Below, in pieces: positions 9,638 through 17,113 of a stretch of 33,400 bases of DNA. The position numbers and the translations under genes are program-made. The notes beneath the pieces were generated by a model that worked only from the letters and a program-made list of their open reading frames with translations, searched no databases and had not been told where the DNA came from. Position 1 is the stretch's first letter, and each line of letters begins with the position of its first letter. The stretch is from NCBI RefSeq assembly GCF_019402665.1, contig NZ_VSST01000083.1:1-33400 (forward strand), read 5' to 3'. Source of the stretch: Bradyrhizobium canariense (lineage in GTDB: Bacteria; Pseudomonadota; Alphaproteobacteria; Rhizobiales; Xanthobacteraceae).

Positions 9638-9675
9638 GTCATTCCGATGTTGCGTAGCGTCGAATCCGGAATGAC
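9638..9675. repeat. dispersed inverted repeat, family 1, short copy
   Basis: This 38-bp element starts GTCATTCCGA and ends TCCGGAATGAC, the same outer arms as the elements at 4557 and 18394 but without their centre. It lies 12 bases after the DUF4189 stop and could act as a hairpin in that transcript. Confidence 0.65.
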
Positions 9676-9689
9676 AGTCGAGGAGTTGC

Positions 9690-10100
9690 ATGCAGTTCGA
9701 TACCAAGATCGCCGTCGTGATCCGCACCGATCTTCAGGCCTGGCAGAAGCTCAACGTCGCGGCCTTCCTTACCAGCGGCATTGCCGCGGCCTTTCCGGAA
9801 TGCATCGGCGAGCCCTATGAGGACGCGTCGGGTACGAAATATCACGCGCTGATCGGTCAGCCGATCCTGATCTATGGCGCCGACGGTCCCGCATTGACGC
9901 GTGCGCTCGATCGGGCGCTGACGCGCAGCGTCAAGCCGGCGGTCTATACCGAGGACATGTTTAAGACCACGCACGATGCTGCCAACCGCGAAGCGGTGAG
10001 GGCGGTGGCGCGGACCGATCTCAACCTCGTCGGTCTCGCCGTGCGCGCCGAGCGCAAGGTGATCGACAAGATCGTCGATGGGCTGAGGTTTCATAGTTGA
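9690..10100 (+). CDS. DUF2000 family protein
   Basis: This 136-residue protein begins MQFDTKIAVVIRTDLQAWQK, continues LNVAAFLTSGIAAAFP and YHALIGQPILIYGAD, and ends in NLVGLAVRAERKVIDKIVDGL. This is the layout of DUF2000, a small cytoplasmic alpha/beta family with no established reaction. GAGGAG is about seven bases before the ATG. It is 15 bases downstream of the short repeat, so it may be co-transcribed with the DUF4189 gene. Function unknown. Confidence 0.8.
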   Translation: MQFDTKIAVVIRTDLQAWQKLNVAAFLTSGIAAAFPECIGEPYEDASGTKYHALIGQPILIYGADGPALTRALDRALTRSVKPAVYTEDMFKTTHDAANREAVRAVARTDLNLVGLAVRAERKVIDKIVDGLRFHS

Positions 10101-10120
10101 GGCGGGTGCTTGTTGTTTCA

Positions 10121-10239
10121 CCTCTCCCGCTTGCGGGAGAGGTCGCGCCAAAGGCGCGGGTGAGGGCTCTCTCCGCTTGGGGATTGTCCCGTTGCGGTGG
10201 CACCCTCTCCCCAACCCTCCCCCGCAAGCGGGGGGAGGG
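10121..10239. repeat. two REP-like hairpins in opposite orientation
   Basis: CCTCTCCCGC-tt-GCGGGAGAGG at 10121-10142 is a perfect hairpin, followed by CGCGCCaaaGGCGCG at about 10145-10159. A second hairpin, CCCTCCCCCGC-aa-GCGGGGGGAGGG, occupies 10215-10239. The pair fills the 160-base gap between two converging genes (DUF2000 and GFA) and may serve as a two-way transcription barrier. Elements of this look are scattered through Bradyrhizobium genomes. Confidence 0.8.
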
Positions 10240-10260
10240 AGCGCACCGTTTGCGCGGCAG

Positions 10261-10677
10261 CTATCCCCCCAGCGGCATGCCTGCGAACTTCGGCAGGTCG
10301 GGATCGAGGCGATCCCAGGCATGTCCGCGCGCGGCATAAGTCACCACTTGCGGCTCGTAGCGGGCGGGTTCGTCGAGGCTTGCGGCGCGGATGGTGAAGA
10401 TGTCGGGCATGGCCGCGAAGGTCAGGTAAACAGGCAAGCCGCACTGGGCGCAGAAACCGCGCGTCTTCAAATTGCCGCTGTCGCCAACCATGTCCCAATG
10501 CTTCGCTTCGCCCGTCACGGTGACGCCGGCGCGCGCGAACGTCATGTACGAGCCGTGGCCGCTGCCGCTTTCGCGCTGGCAGTCCCGGCATTGGCAGTGA
10601 TTGCTGAACAGGGGCTCACTGGCGATCGAATAGCGGATTGCGCCGCAGGCGCAGCCGCCGGTAAACGGTTTGGTCAT
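10261..10677 (-). CDS. GFA/CENP-V domain zinc protein
   Basis: This 138-residue protein of the GFA family has zinc ligands in GGCACGAIRY (C9, C11), HCQCRDCQRESG and RGFCAQCGLPV. The family is named for glutathione-dependent formaldehyde-activating enzyme (Gfa), but that activity has been doubted and most members have no proven substrate. The gene is last of a minus-strand group after ArsR and AHSA1, 12 bases from the AHSA1 stop, with AAGGAG about seven bases before the ATG. The group may respond to one signal, but its nature cannot be read here. Confidence 0.88.
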   Translation of the reverse strand: MTKPFTGGCACGAIRYSIASEPLFSNHCQCRDCQRESGSGHGSYMTFARAGVTVTGEAKHWDMVGDSGNLKTRGFCAQCGLPVYLTFAAMPDIFTIRAASLDEPARYEPQVVTYAARGHAWDRLDPDLPKFAGMPLGG

Positions 10678-10689
10678 TGCGATAACTCC

Positions 10690-11154
10690 TTACCTGTCTT
10701 CGCCGCTGATCTCGTCGAGCTGGCGGACGACCTTCTTCCAGCCGCCGCTCATGCCCGTGTAGGCGGATTCGTTCCTGGGTATGACGAAGCCCGCATGGAC
10801 CAGGCGGATCCGCGTGCCGGCCTCGACCGGGGTGAGGGACCACGTCACGACAGTGTCGAGCGGCGCACCGTAGCCGGTGTTGCGCTCATTCCCGCCCTTC
10901 CAGGCGTAGACGAGGCGCCGGTTCGGCATGACTTCAAGGACGCGGCAATGGATGACGCCATCCCAGGCGCCGCCCGGCGTGGTCTGATAGGTGAAGGTGT
11001 TGCCTTCGACAGCCTCGAAACCGCTCGGCGGCATCAGCCAGCGCGCGATCAGTTGGGCGCTGGTCAGCGCCTTCCAGATCGTCTCCGGCGCGTGTGGGAG
11101 CACCTCGTCGATGACGATGTCCTTTATTTCGGCTTTCAATTCGGCAGCACTCAC
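10690..11154 (-). CDS. AHSA1/SRPBCC-domain protein
   Basis: This 154-residue protein has the activator-of-Hsp90-ATPase-1-like START fold. It opens with IVIDEVLPHAPETIWKAL and LIARWLMPP, then VLEVMPNRRLVYAWKGG, TVVTWSLTPVEAGTRIRLVH and a C-terminal helix GGWKKVVRQLDEI. Such proteins bind small hydrophobic ligands in a deep pocket. The start codon overlaps the end of the upstream ArsR gene by four bases (11151-11154), a very common pairing in which ArsR regulates the SRPBCC gene. The ligand is unknown. Confidence 0.88.
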   Translation of the reverse strand: MSAAELKAEIKDIVIDEVLPHAPETIWKALTSAQLIARWLMPPSGFEAVEGNTFTYQTTPGGAWDGVIHCRVLEVMPNRRLVYAWKGGNERNTGYGAPLDTVVTWSLTPVEAGTRIRLVHAGFVIPRNESAYTGMSGGWKKVVRQLDEISGEDR

Positions 11155-11486
11155 GGATCGATCTCCTTCAAGAGGTCACGCAGGTTCTGGAAGCGCTCGC
11201 GCCAGAACACGCCGTAATGGTCCATCCAGGAGACCAGCGGTTCGAGGCCTTGCGGCGCGGCACGGTAATAGACGTTGCGGCCCTCGGCACGCTCGGCGAC
11301 GAGGCCGGCCTGCTTGAGGGACTTCAAATGTTGCGAGATCGCGCCTTGCGTCACGCCGCTTCCCCGCGTGAGCTCGGCGACGCTGATCTCCTTGCTCTCG
11401 AACACGCGCTCGAACACGGCGCGGCGGGTCGGATCGGCAAGGGCGCGCATCACGGTGGTCATGGGATTTGGGGCGGCTTCAATCAT
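11151..11486 (-). CDS. ArsR-family winged-helix repressor
   Basis: The protein is about 111 residues from the ATG at 11486. The winged-helix region runs from MRALADPTRRAVFERV through EISVAELTRGSGVTQGAISQHLKSLKQAGLV and the wing ERAEGRNVYYRA, ending FWRERFQNLRDLLKE. No metal-binding cysteine motif is present, so it is the non-metal ArsR type that commonly accompanies AHSA1 genes. A longer frame begins with TTG at 11522 but would put an operator-like palindrome inside the gene, and an ATG at 11462 is also possible. No start has a strong ribosome site. Translationally coupled to the AHSA1 gene. Confidence 0.87.
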   Translation of the reverse strand: MIEAAPNPMTTVMRALADPTRRAVFERVFESKEISVAELTRGSGVTQGAISQHLKSLKQAGLVAERAEGRNVYYRAAPQGLEPLVSWMDHYGVFWRERFQNLRDLLKEIDP

Positions 11487-11512
11487 GAGTGTTAGATTAG
11501 TGCATGCTAATG

Positions 11513-11530
11513 AATTAGTCAAGACTAATT
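11513..11530. promoter_or_regulatory. perfect inverted repeat, probable ArsR operator
   Basis: AATTAGTC-aa-GACTAATT is a perfect 8-bp inverted repeat located 27 bases upstream of the ArsR start. A second, weaker one (ATTAG-tgcatg-CTAAT) sits nearby at about 11495-11510. AT-rich inverted repeats of this size are typical ArsR binding sites. The site lies between the divergent ArsR and TetR genes. Confidence 0.6.
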
Positions 11531-11565
11531 TGTTGGTCAGATTGGGTCTGCCGTGTTGTCTTGAC

Positions 11566-11587
11566 TATGACTGACCGGTCAGTCATA
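11566..11587. promoter_or_regulatory. 22-bp perfect palindrome, probable TetR operator
   Basis: The half-site TATGACTGACC is followed directly by its exact complement GGTCAGTCATA. It ends eight bases before the TetR start. A TTGACT hexamer at 11561-11566 abuts it, and CATATC at 11584-11589 would be a -10 at 17-base spacing, so the operator would cover the promoter core. This predicts autorepression of tetR and the export operon. Confidence 0.75.
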
Positions 11588-11595
11588 TCGTGTAG

Positions 11596-12291
11596 ATGGC
11601 CAGAAAGCCCACCAAAGCCGCCACGCCGCCCGCAGTTCGCGCCAACGCAAAGGACTCTGCGCACGCTGGCAACGATGCGGTGCCCGCGTCGAGCCGCGCC
11701 ACGCGTGCGGCGGAACGGCGTGCGGCGATCGTGGACGCCGCGATGGAGGAATTCATCGCGCGCGGCTTTGCCGCCACGCGGCTCGACGACATCGCCAAGC
11801 GCGCGGGTGTCGCCAAGGGCACCATCTACCTGCACTTCAAGGACAAGGAATCGATGTTCGAGGAGCTGGTGCGGACGGTGATCGTGCCTGTCGTGACGCG
11901 GTTGACGGCATTGCCGCCGCCCGCGGGCTCGGTGCGCGATCTCGTCGAGACGTTTGCCAGCAACTTCCTGAAGGAGGTGATCGGCACCAGACGCGGCGAC
12001 CTCGTGCGTCTGATCGTGGCCGAGGGGCCGCGGTTTCCCTCCGTGGCCGATTTCTACTACCGCGAGGTGGTTTCTCGCGGCATCGCCGCCATGCGCTCCC
12101 TGATCGAGCTCGGCATCGCCCGCGGCGAGATCCGCCAGAAGAACCTGGCGCATTACCCGCAGATCCTGGTCGCCCCCGCGATGATCGCGGTGATCTGGCA
12201 GAGCCTGTTTGCACGGCACGCGCCGCTCGACGCGCAGGACATGCTGCGCGTCCATCTCGATTTGATTTTTGGCGAACGGAGCACGACATGA
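11596..12291 (+). CDS. TetR/AcrR-family repressor of the adjoining export operon
   Basis: This 231-residue regulator has an N-terminal tail rich in A, K and P (residues 1-40), then a helix-turn-helix: RRAAIVDAAMEEFIARGFAA, TRLDDIAKRAGVAKGTIYLHFKDKESMFEEL (about residues 48-95). The rest is the all-helical ligand domain (DLVETFASNFLKEVIGTR, FPSVADFYYREVV). Its stop overlaps the HlyD ATG by four bases, so it is the first gene of the operon. The architecture recalls the CecR (YbiH)-YbhGFSR arrangement of enterobacteria, where TetR controls an ABC exporter. The inducer is unknown. Confidence 0.9.
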   Translation: MARKPTKAATPPAVRANAKDSAHAGNDAVPASSRATRAAERRAAIVDAAMEEFIARGFAATRLDDIAKRAGVAKGTIYLHFKDKESMFEELVRTVIVPVVTRLTALPPPAGSVRDLVETFASNFLKEVIGTRRGDLVRLIVAEGPRFPSVADFYYREVVSRGIAAMRSLIELGIARGEIRQKNLAHYPQILVAPAMIAVIWQSLFARHAPLDAQDMLRVHLDLIFGERSTT

Positions 12292-13229
12292 GGTCGTCCC
12301 AAAACATCCCTCACCTCATCCTGAGGAGCGCGGCATGCGCGTCCCGAAGGATGAAGGCCCGGCTTTGGCCCTTCGCCCTTCGAGACGCCGCTTCGCGGCT
12401 CCTCAGGGTGAGGGATCGACGACCGTGGCTGCCGCCAAGCGCGATCCAGTTTTTGCCGCGCCTCTGTTCGATCGCGGTTCTGGTCCTCGCGACCGGGCTT
12501 GCCGGGTGCAAGGACAAGCGTGAGCCCGGCTTCCAGGGCTGGGTCGAGGCCGACATGATCTTCGTCAGTCCGGACGAGGCGGGCCGCGTGATCAAGCTCA
12601 ACGTCCGCGAGGGCGACGAGGTCAAGGTCGGCGATCACCTCTATTCCGTCGACGACGATCTCCAGCTTGCCGATCTCAACCAGAACAAGGCGACACTTGC
12701 CAATGCGCAGCAGACCTATGACCGCGCGGCCTCGCTGAGCAAAACCGGCTCGGGCACGCAAGCCAATCTCGACTCGGCCGTCTCCGCCCTGCGCGTTGCT
12801 GAGGCGCGGGTGGCGACCTCGGAGACGCGGATGGCGCGGCGCAAGGGCTTTGCGCCCGTGGCCGGCACCATCCAGCAGATCTATTTTCGCGAAGGCGAGA
12901 TGGTGGCGGCGCAGCGGCCGGTGCTCTCGATCATGCCGCCCGGCAACATGAAGCTGCGCTTCTTCGTGCCGGAGACCGAGCTGCCGAAGCTTGCGATCGG
13001 CGATACCGTGCGGATCGCATGCGACAATTGCGCCGCCGATCTCACCGCGAAGATCTATTTCATCGCAACTTCGGCCGAATACACACCGCCCGTCATCTAC
13101 AGCCTCGAGGAGCGCAACAAGCTCGTCTATCTGATCCAGGCGCGGCCATCGCGCCCCGATGCGCTGCGTGTCGGACAACCCATCGACGTCCATCTCAATC
13201 CAAAGACTCCGGTGGCGGACAAGCGATGA
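12288..13229 (+). CDS. HlyD-family periplasmic adaptor of ABC exporter, lipoprotein-like
   Basis: Up to 313 residues. After a hydrophobic stretch (LCSIAVLVLAT) a lipobox LAGC is followed by KDKREPGFQGWVEADMIFVSPDEAG and the biotinyl-lipoyl-like half-motif VIKLNVREGDEVKVGDHLYSVDD. A helical hairpin follows (NKATLANAQQTYDRAASL), then the second lipoyl half (FAPVAGTIQQIYFREGEMVAAQRPVL) and a beta-barrel domain. It would link the inner-membrane exporter to an outer channel. The start is uncertain. The ATG at 12288 overlaps the tetR stop, but a 109-bp dispersed repeat then encodes about residues 7-43, pushing the signal segment inward. Alternatives in frame are ATG 12351, GTG 12408 and TTG 12453, none with a clear ribosome site. 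The 3' end overlaps the ATPase gene. Confidence 0.85.
   Translation: MRSSQNIPHLILRSAACASRRMKARLWPFALRDAASRLLRVRDRRPWLPPSAIQFLPRLCSIAVLVLATGLAGCKDKREPGFQGWVEADMIFVSPDEAGRVIKLNVREGDEVKVGDHLYSVDDDLQLADLNQNKATLANAQQTYDRAASLSKTGSGTQANLDSAVSALRVAEARVATSETRMARRKGFAPVAGTIQQIYFREGEMVAAQRPVLSIMPPGNMKLRFFVPETELPKLAIGDTVRIACDNCAADLTAKIYFIATSAEYTPPVIYSLEERNKLVYLIQARPSRPDALRVGQPIDVHLNPKTPVADKR
12307..12415. repeat. dispersed inverted repeat, family 3, inside HlyD 5' end
   Basis: A 109-bp element starts TCCCTCACCTCATCCTGAGG and ends CCTCAGGGTGAGGGA, with near-complementary ends, a pattern widespread in Bradyrhizobium. It lies between the tetR stop and the HlyD signal-peptide region and keeps the reading frame open. 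Confidence 0.8.
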
Positions 13230-14158
13230 ACGGCGGCAATGGCATCGCGATCGACGTCAAGGGCCTGACCAAGTCGTTCGGCGGCCGCGAGGTCGTGCAC
13301 GATTTGTCGATGCAGGTGAAGCGCGGTTCGATCTACGGCTTCCTCGGCCCGAACGGCTCGGGCAAAACGACGACCATCCGCATCCTCTGCGGCCTGCTCA
13401 CGCCCGACAGCGGCGAGGGCACCTGCCTCGGCTACGACATCAGGCGCGATGCCGAAAAGATCAAGCGCCAGGTCGGCTACATGACCCAGCGGTTCAGCCT
13501 CTATCAGGATCTCTCTGTCCGCGAAAACCTCGAATTCGTCGCGCGGCTGTACGGCCTTCGCGATGCACGCGGCGCCGCGCGCGACATGATCAAGCGGATC
13601 GGGCTCTCGGGGCGCGAGGAACAGCTCGCCGGCGAACTCTCCGGCGGCTGGAAGCAGCGGCTGGCGCTAGGTGCCTGCACATTGCCCAGTCCGAAGCTGC
13701 TGCTGCTTGACGAGCCGACCGCCGGCGTCGATCCAAAAGCGCGGCGCGATTTCTGGAACGAGATTCATGCACTCGCGGCCGACGGTCTCACCGTGCTGGT
13801 CTCGACCCACTACATGGACGAGGCCGAGCGCTGTCACGAGATCGCTTATATCGCCTATGGCCATCTGCTCGTGCACGGCACCGTGGACGAGGTGATCGCG
13901 AAATCCGCGCTGACGACCTACACCGTGACGGGCGAGGACCTGAACGAGCTCACGGCTGCGCTCACCGGCAAGCCGGGAATCGACATGGTGGCGCCGTTCG
14001 GCACGTCGCTGCACGTCTCCGGCCGCGACGTCGCCGCGCTCGAAGCCAGCATCGCGCCGTGGCGCGAAAAAAGCGGACTGCACTGGCACAAATCATCGCC
14101 GTCACTGGAAGACGTGTTCATCGAATTGATGAGTCGTTCCAAGGACAATTTCCAATGA
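13226..14158 (+). CDS. ABC exporter ATP-binding protein (YbhF-like, single domain)
   Basis: This 310-residue ATPase shows Walker A GPNGSGKTTT near residues 44-53, a Q-loop YMTQRFSLYQDLS, signature LSGGWKQRL, Walker B LLLLDEPTAGVDP and the switch histidine in LVSTHYMDEAERC. The C-terminal extension (about residues 230-310) is the DrrA/CcmA-type tail seen in ABC-2 exporters. The ATG overlaps the adaptor stop as ATGA, and its own stop overlaps the permease ATG in the same way. YbhF of E. coli has two ATPase domains in tandem; here there is one, so the complex probably uses a homodimer. Substrate unknown; drug or lipid export is possible. Confidence 0.93.
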   Translation: MNGGNGIAIDVKGLTKSFGGREVVHDLSMQVKRGSIYGFLGPNGSGKTTTIRILCGLLTPDSGEGTCLGYDIRRDAEKIKRQVGYMTQRFSLYQDLSVRENLEFVARLYGLRDARGAARDMIKRIGLSGREEQLAGELSGGWKQRLALGACTLPSPKLLLLDEPTAGVDPKARRDFWNEIHALAADGLTVLVSTHYMDEAERCHEIAYIAYGHLLVHGTVDEVIAKSALTTYTVTGEDLNELTAALTGKPGIDMVAPFGTSLHVSGRDVAALEASIAPWREKSGLHWHKSSPSLEDVFIELMSRSKDNFQ

Positions 14159-15318
14159 GCGCGGTCGATCGTCACGAACCCCAGCACGCGATCCGGGAGC
14201 GCTTCGGCTTCTGGAGGCGCTCCTATGCGATGCTGATCAAGGAGTTCATCCAGCTCAAGCGGGACCGTGTGTCATTTGCGATGATCGTGATGCTGCCGGT
14301 GATGCAGCTGCTCTTGTTCGGCTACGCCATCAACACCACGCCGCACAATCTGCCGAGCGCGGTGCTGCTTCAGGAGGATTCCGATCTCGCACGCTCGATC
14401 CTGAAGGCGCTGGAGAACACCGCCTATTTCCGCTTCCTCTATGAAGTCCACGACGTCGAGGATTTCGATAATCTCCTGAAATCCGGCAAGGTTCTGTTCG
14501 GGGTCGAGATCCCGCGCGGCTTCGAGCGGGCGGTGCGGCGCGGCGATAAGCCGGCGCTGCTGGTCGCGGCCGACGCCACCGATCCAGTGGCGGCGAGCGC
14601 GGCGATCGGCTCGCTCGGCATGGTCGTGCAGACCGCGCTCAAGCACGATCTCTACATCGGAGATCCCCCGGAGATGCCGTTCGAGATCCGCGCGCACGCC
14701 CGCTACAACCCCGCCGCCGCGTCGAGCCTCAACATCGTGCCGGGCTTGGTCGGTACCATCCTCACCATGACCATGCTGATCTTCACCGCGCTTTCGGTCA
14801 CGCGGGAAGTCGAGCGCGGTACCATGGAGGCTCTGCTGTCGATGCCGATCAGGCCGGTCGAGGTGATGTTCGGCAAGATCATTCCCTACGTGCTGGTCGG
14901 GTTCGTGCAGGCGTTCCTCATCATCGGCATCGGCGTCGGCCTGTTCGGCGTGCCCGTGCTCGGCAATCTGTTCCTGCTGGCGCTGCTTTCGACGCTGTTC
15001 ATCACGACCAATCTGGCGATCGGGTATACGATCTCGACGCTGGTGCAGAACCAGCTCCAGGCGATGCAGATGTCGATGATGTTCTTCCTGCCGAGCATCT
15101 TGCTGTCCGGCTTCATGTTCCCGTTTGCCGGGATGCCGGCCTGGGCGCAATATGTCGGTGAGTGCCTGCCGCTGACGCATTATTTGCGCATCGTCCGCGC
15201 CATCATGCTGAAGGGCGCGAGCATGCAAAATTTGCGTTTCGACGCGTTGGCGCTGGCGATGCTGATGCTGCTCGCCATGACCATCGCCGTGACGCGCTTC
15301 CGCCGCACGCTGGATTGA
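14155..15318 (+). CDS. ABC-2 type permease (YbhR/YbhS-like)
   Basis: This 387-residue membrane protein has an N-terminal segment FAMIVMLPVMQLLLFGYAIN, then a long extracytoplasmic domain (about residues 60-190). At least five further membrane segments follow, including GTILTMTMLIFTALSVTREV, YVLVGFVQAFLIIGIGVGLF, LFLLALLSTLFITTNLAIGY, MSMMFFLPSILLSGFMFPFA and a C-terminal one. The motif EVERGTMEALLSMPIRPVEVMFGKI is the usual coupling region of ABC-2 exporters. Only one permease gene is present, so it should form a homodimer. It ends the TetR-controlled operon; the next gene starts 31 bases later. Confidence 0.93.
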   Translation: MSAVDRHEPQHAIRERFGFWRRSYAMLIKEFIQLKRDRVSFAMIVMLPVMQLLLFGYAINTTPHNLPSAVLLQEDSDLARSILKALENTAYFRFLYEVHDVEDFDNLLKSGKVLFGVEIPRGFERAVRRGDKPALLVAADATDPVAASAAIGSLGMVVQTALKHDLYIGDPPEMPFEIRAHARYNPAAASSLNIVPGLVGTILTMTMLIFTALSVTREVERGTMEALLSMPIRPVEVMFGKIIPYVLVGFVQAFLIIGIGVGLFGVPVLGNLFLLALLSTLFITTNLAIGYTISTLVQNQLQAMQMSMMFFLPSILLSGFMFPFAGMPAWAQYVGECLPLTHYLRIVRAIMLKGASMQNLRFDALALAMLMLLAMTIAVTRFRRTLD

Positions 15319-15349
15319 GGCAAGATGCCCCTGGAATCAAGGGGGCGGA

Positions 15350-16657
15350 ATGGTCAGCTTTGCGAGCAGGAAGGCCCGGCAGCATGCCGTGATGTCCGAA
15401 GACTTCGAGCGCGAGCTGACGCGGGAGGTGCTGCGGACCGAGCTGTTGCGGGTGAGGGCGTTGATCATCACGGGCTGCGTCATGATCCTGTTTCTCACCG
15501 CAACCTATCTGATCGACCCCGCCATCGTGAACCGGGTCTGGCGCGGGACGGAGGGCCTGGTCCGCGAATACGGTCTCTTGGCAGGCTTCGTCCTCTTCGA
15601 AGTCTGGGTCCACAGCCAGATCAGGCGATACCTCAAGCTCGATCGCGACCTTCCGGTGATAAGGCGCTATATCGGCGCAACAATCGAAACGTCGCTGCCA
15701 ACGATCATCCTGATCCTGCAGATTCACAGCATGGGCGCGAGCCAGGCGCTCGGGTTCGTGCTGCCACTGGCCTATTTCATCTTCATCATTCTTTCGACGC
15801 TGCGGCTTGATTTCTGGCTGTCCACCTTCACGGGATTTGTGGCCGCAGCCGAACTCCTGGCTGTCGCGCTGTATTACAACTCGGTCAGCGAGTCCGGTGA
15901 ACCCCTGATCTACTTTCACGCGGTCCGCAGCACCATCATCCTGATTTGCGGCGTGCTGGCGGGCGCCGTCGGCGCGCGATTGCGGCGGCAATTTGCGGCG
16001 AGCATTGCGGCAGCCACTGCGCGCGACCGGGTGACCAACCTGTTCGGCCAGCACGTCTCGCCGCAGGTTGTGGAGCGGCTGATGACGGAGGGGACGGGTG
16101 CCGCCGGCGACCTCCGCCGAGTCGCCGTGATGTTCGTCGACTTCCGCGGCTTCACCGCCGGCGCGCAGTCGCGTACTCCCCAGGAGGTGGTCGACCGGCT
16201 CGACGGCGCCTTCGCCGTGCTGGTCGACATTCTCGACCGCGAGGGTGGCATCGTGAACAAGTTTCTGGGCGACGGCTTTCTCGCCCTGTTCGGTGCGCCG
16301 CTCGAGGCCTCCGACGCCGCGCATCGCGCAGTCGCCGCGGGCCGCGAGATGCTGACCGCGATGGAGCGCATCAACGCGCAGACGAGCTGGCCCCTCAAGA
16401 TCGGCATCGGCATCCATTTCGGCGAGGTCGTCGCCGGCAATATCGGCTCGCCCCGGCGCAAGGAGTACACTGTGATCGGCGACACCGTGAACTTCGCCTC
16501 ACGGCTAGAGGCGCTCAACAAGGAGTTCGGCTCGCAGCTCCTGATCTCCGCGTCTGTCCGCGACGCGCTGGGCGCCGACGGCGACGATGCGGTCTCGCTC
16601 GGCGAGGTCGAGGTGCGCGGCTACGAGCAGAAGGTGGCGGTGTTTCAACTGGGGTGA
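15350..16657 (+). CDS. membrane-anchored class III adenylate/guanylate cyclase
   Basis: This 435-residue protein has about five or six membrane segments in residues 35-210 (ALIITGCVMILFLTATYLI, GLLAGFVLFEVW, SLPTIILILQIH, LGFVLPLAYFIFIILS, TIILICGVLAGAVGA), then a short linker (RDRVTNLFGQHVSPQVVERLM) and a cyclase domain. Metal-binding aspartates are in MFVDFRGF and NKFLGDGFLALFG; the substrate-selecting lysine is present in the latter. The D, N and R of VIGDTVNFASRLE complete the active site. Lys with Asp favours ATP as substrate. GGGGGCGGA precedes the ATG. The gene lies 31 bases after the exporter, probably coincidentally. The N-terminal sensor signal is unknown. Confidence 0.9.
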   Translation: MVSFASRKARQHAVMSEDFERELTREVLRTELLRVRALIITGCVMILFLTATYLIDPAIVNRVWRGTEGLVREYGLLAGFVLFEVWVHSQIRRYLKLDRDLPVIRRYIGATIETSLPTIILILQIHSMGASQALGFVLPLAYFIFIILSTLRLDFWLSTFTGFVAAAELLAVALYYNSVSESGEPLIYFHAVRSTIILICGVLAGAVGARLRRQFAASIAAATARDRVTNLFGQHVSPQVVERLMTEGTGAAGDLRRVAVMFVDFRGFTAGAQSRTPQEVVDRLDGAFAVLVDILDREGGIVNKFLGDGFLALFGAPLEASDAAHRAVAAGREMLTAMERINAQTSWPLKIGIGIHFGEVVAGNIGSPRRKEYTVIGDTVNFASRLEALNKEFGSQLLISASVRDALGADGDDAVSLGEVEVRGYEQKVAVFQLG

Positions 16658-16686
16658 GGGCCGCCTCCTGCGCCTTCACTTGTGAG

Positions 16687-16722
16687 TCGCGTTTCGTTGA
16701 AGCGGCTCGCGTTTCGTTGAAG
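16687..16722 (+). repeat. two direct copies of a 16-bp sequence upstream of a small secreted protein
   Basis: TCGCGTTTCGTTGAAG occurs at 16687-16702 and again at 16707-16722 (20-base period, two helical turns). It is 90 bases upstream of the start of the 67-residue secreted protein and just after the cyclase stop. It could be a paired activator site or a simple duplication. Confidence 0.5.
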
Positions 16723-16811
16723 GCGCGTGATGAAATATCCTTGGTAGCTTTTGGGTCTTGCACGGTGGAAGCCGAAAATCTCAGCTTCCCTTTGTCACCC
16801 GGAGAAAGCCA

Positions 16812-17015
16812 ATGACTCGATCGATCCCTGTTGCAGCCGCCCTGATCGCCGCTGCTGTCACCCAAAGCCAGGCCGCATCGGCGCGGGACAGCGTGCCGCG
16901 CCGCGCCGCAACTCACGTGGCGACCGACTGCGTCAGGGCTCCCGCAGCAGGCGCGTATGCCTCTGCGCCTTACACGCAGCCGCCTTGCCTCCCCAATACG
17001 GCGTCCGCGTACTAA
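16812..17015 (+). CDS. small secreted peptide, function unknown
   Basis: This is a 67-residue protein. Residues 1-21 form a signal peptide with a hydrophobic core (VAAALIAAAVTQSQA) and likely cleavage after SQA. The remaining 46 residues are rich in A, P, T and S, with two cysteines (DCVRAP and PPCLP) that could pair, and end in TASAY. GGAGA lies seven bases before the ATG, a good ribosome site, which is the main reason to accept it. I recognise no family. It stands alone, 154 bases after the cyclase gene, followed by degenerate sequence. Confidence 0.55.
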   Translation: MTRSIPVAAALIAAAVTQSQAASARDSVPRRAATHVATDCVRAPAAGAYASAPYTQPPCLPNTASAY

Positions 17016-17113
17016 CTCGCTGCAGAGACGAAGCCGGGCCGGTGAAGTCCGCCAGCCCGGCGTTGCGAACGCTGATGGCGGACTCCGCGGGATCTCGCGC
17101 TGGAGGTAGCCGA

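Noticed and set aside
11487..11522. Longer ArsR protein starting at TTG 11522
   Set aside because: It would place the operator-like palindrome at the first codons, and the added residues are not part of the ArsR fold.
16751..17113. Upstream part of the frame containing the amidohydrolase remnant as an intact gene
   Set aside because: The sequence before 17114 has no family likeness and overlaps the secreted-peptide gene in another frame.
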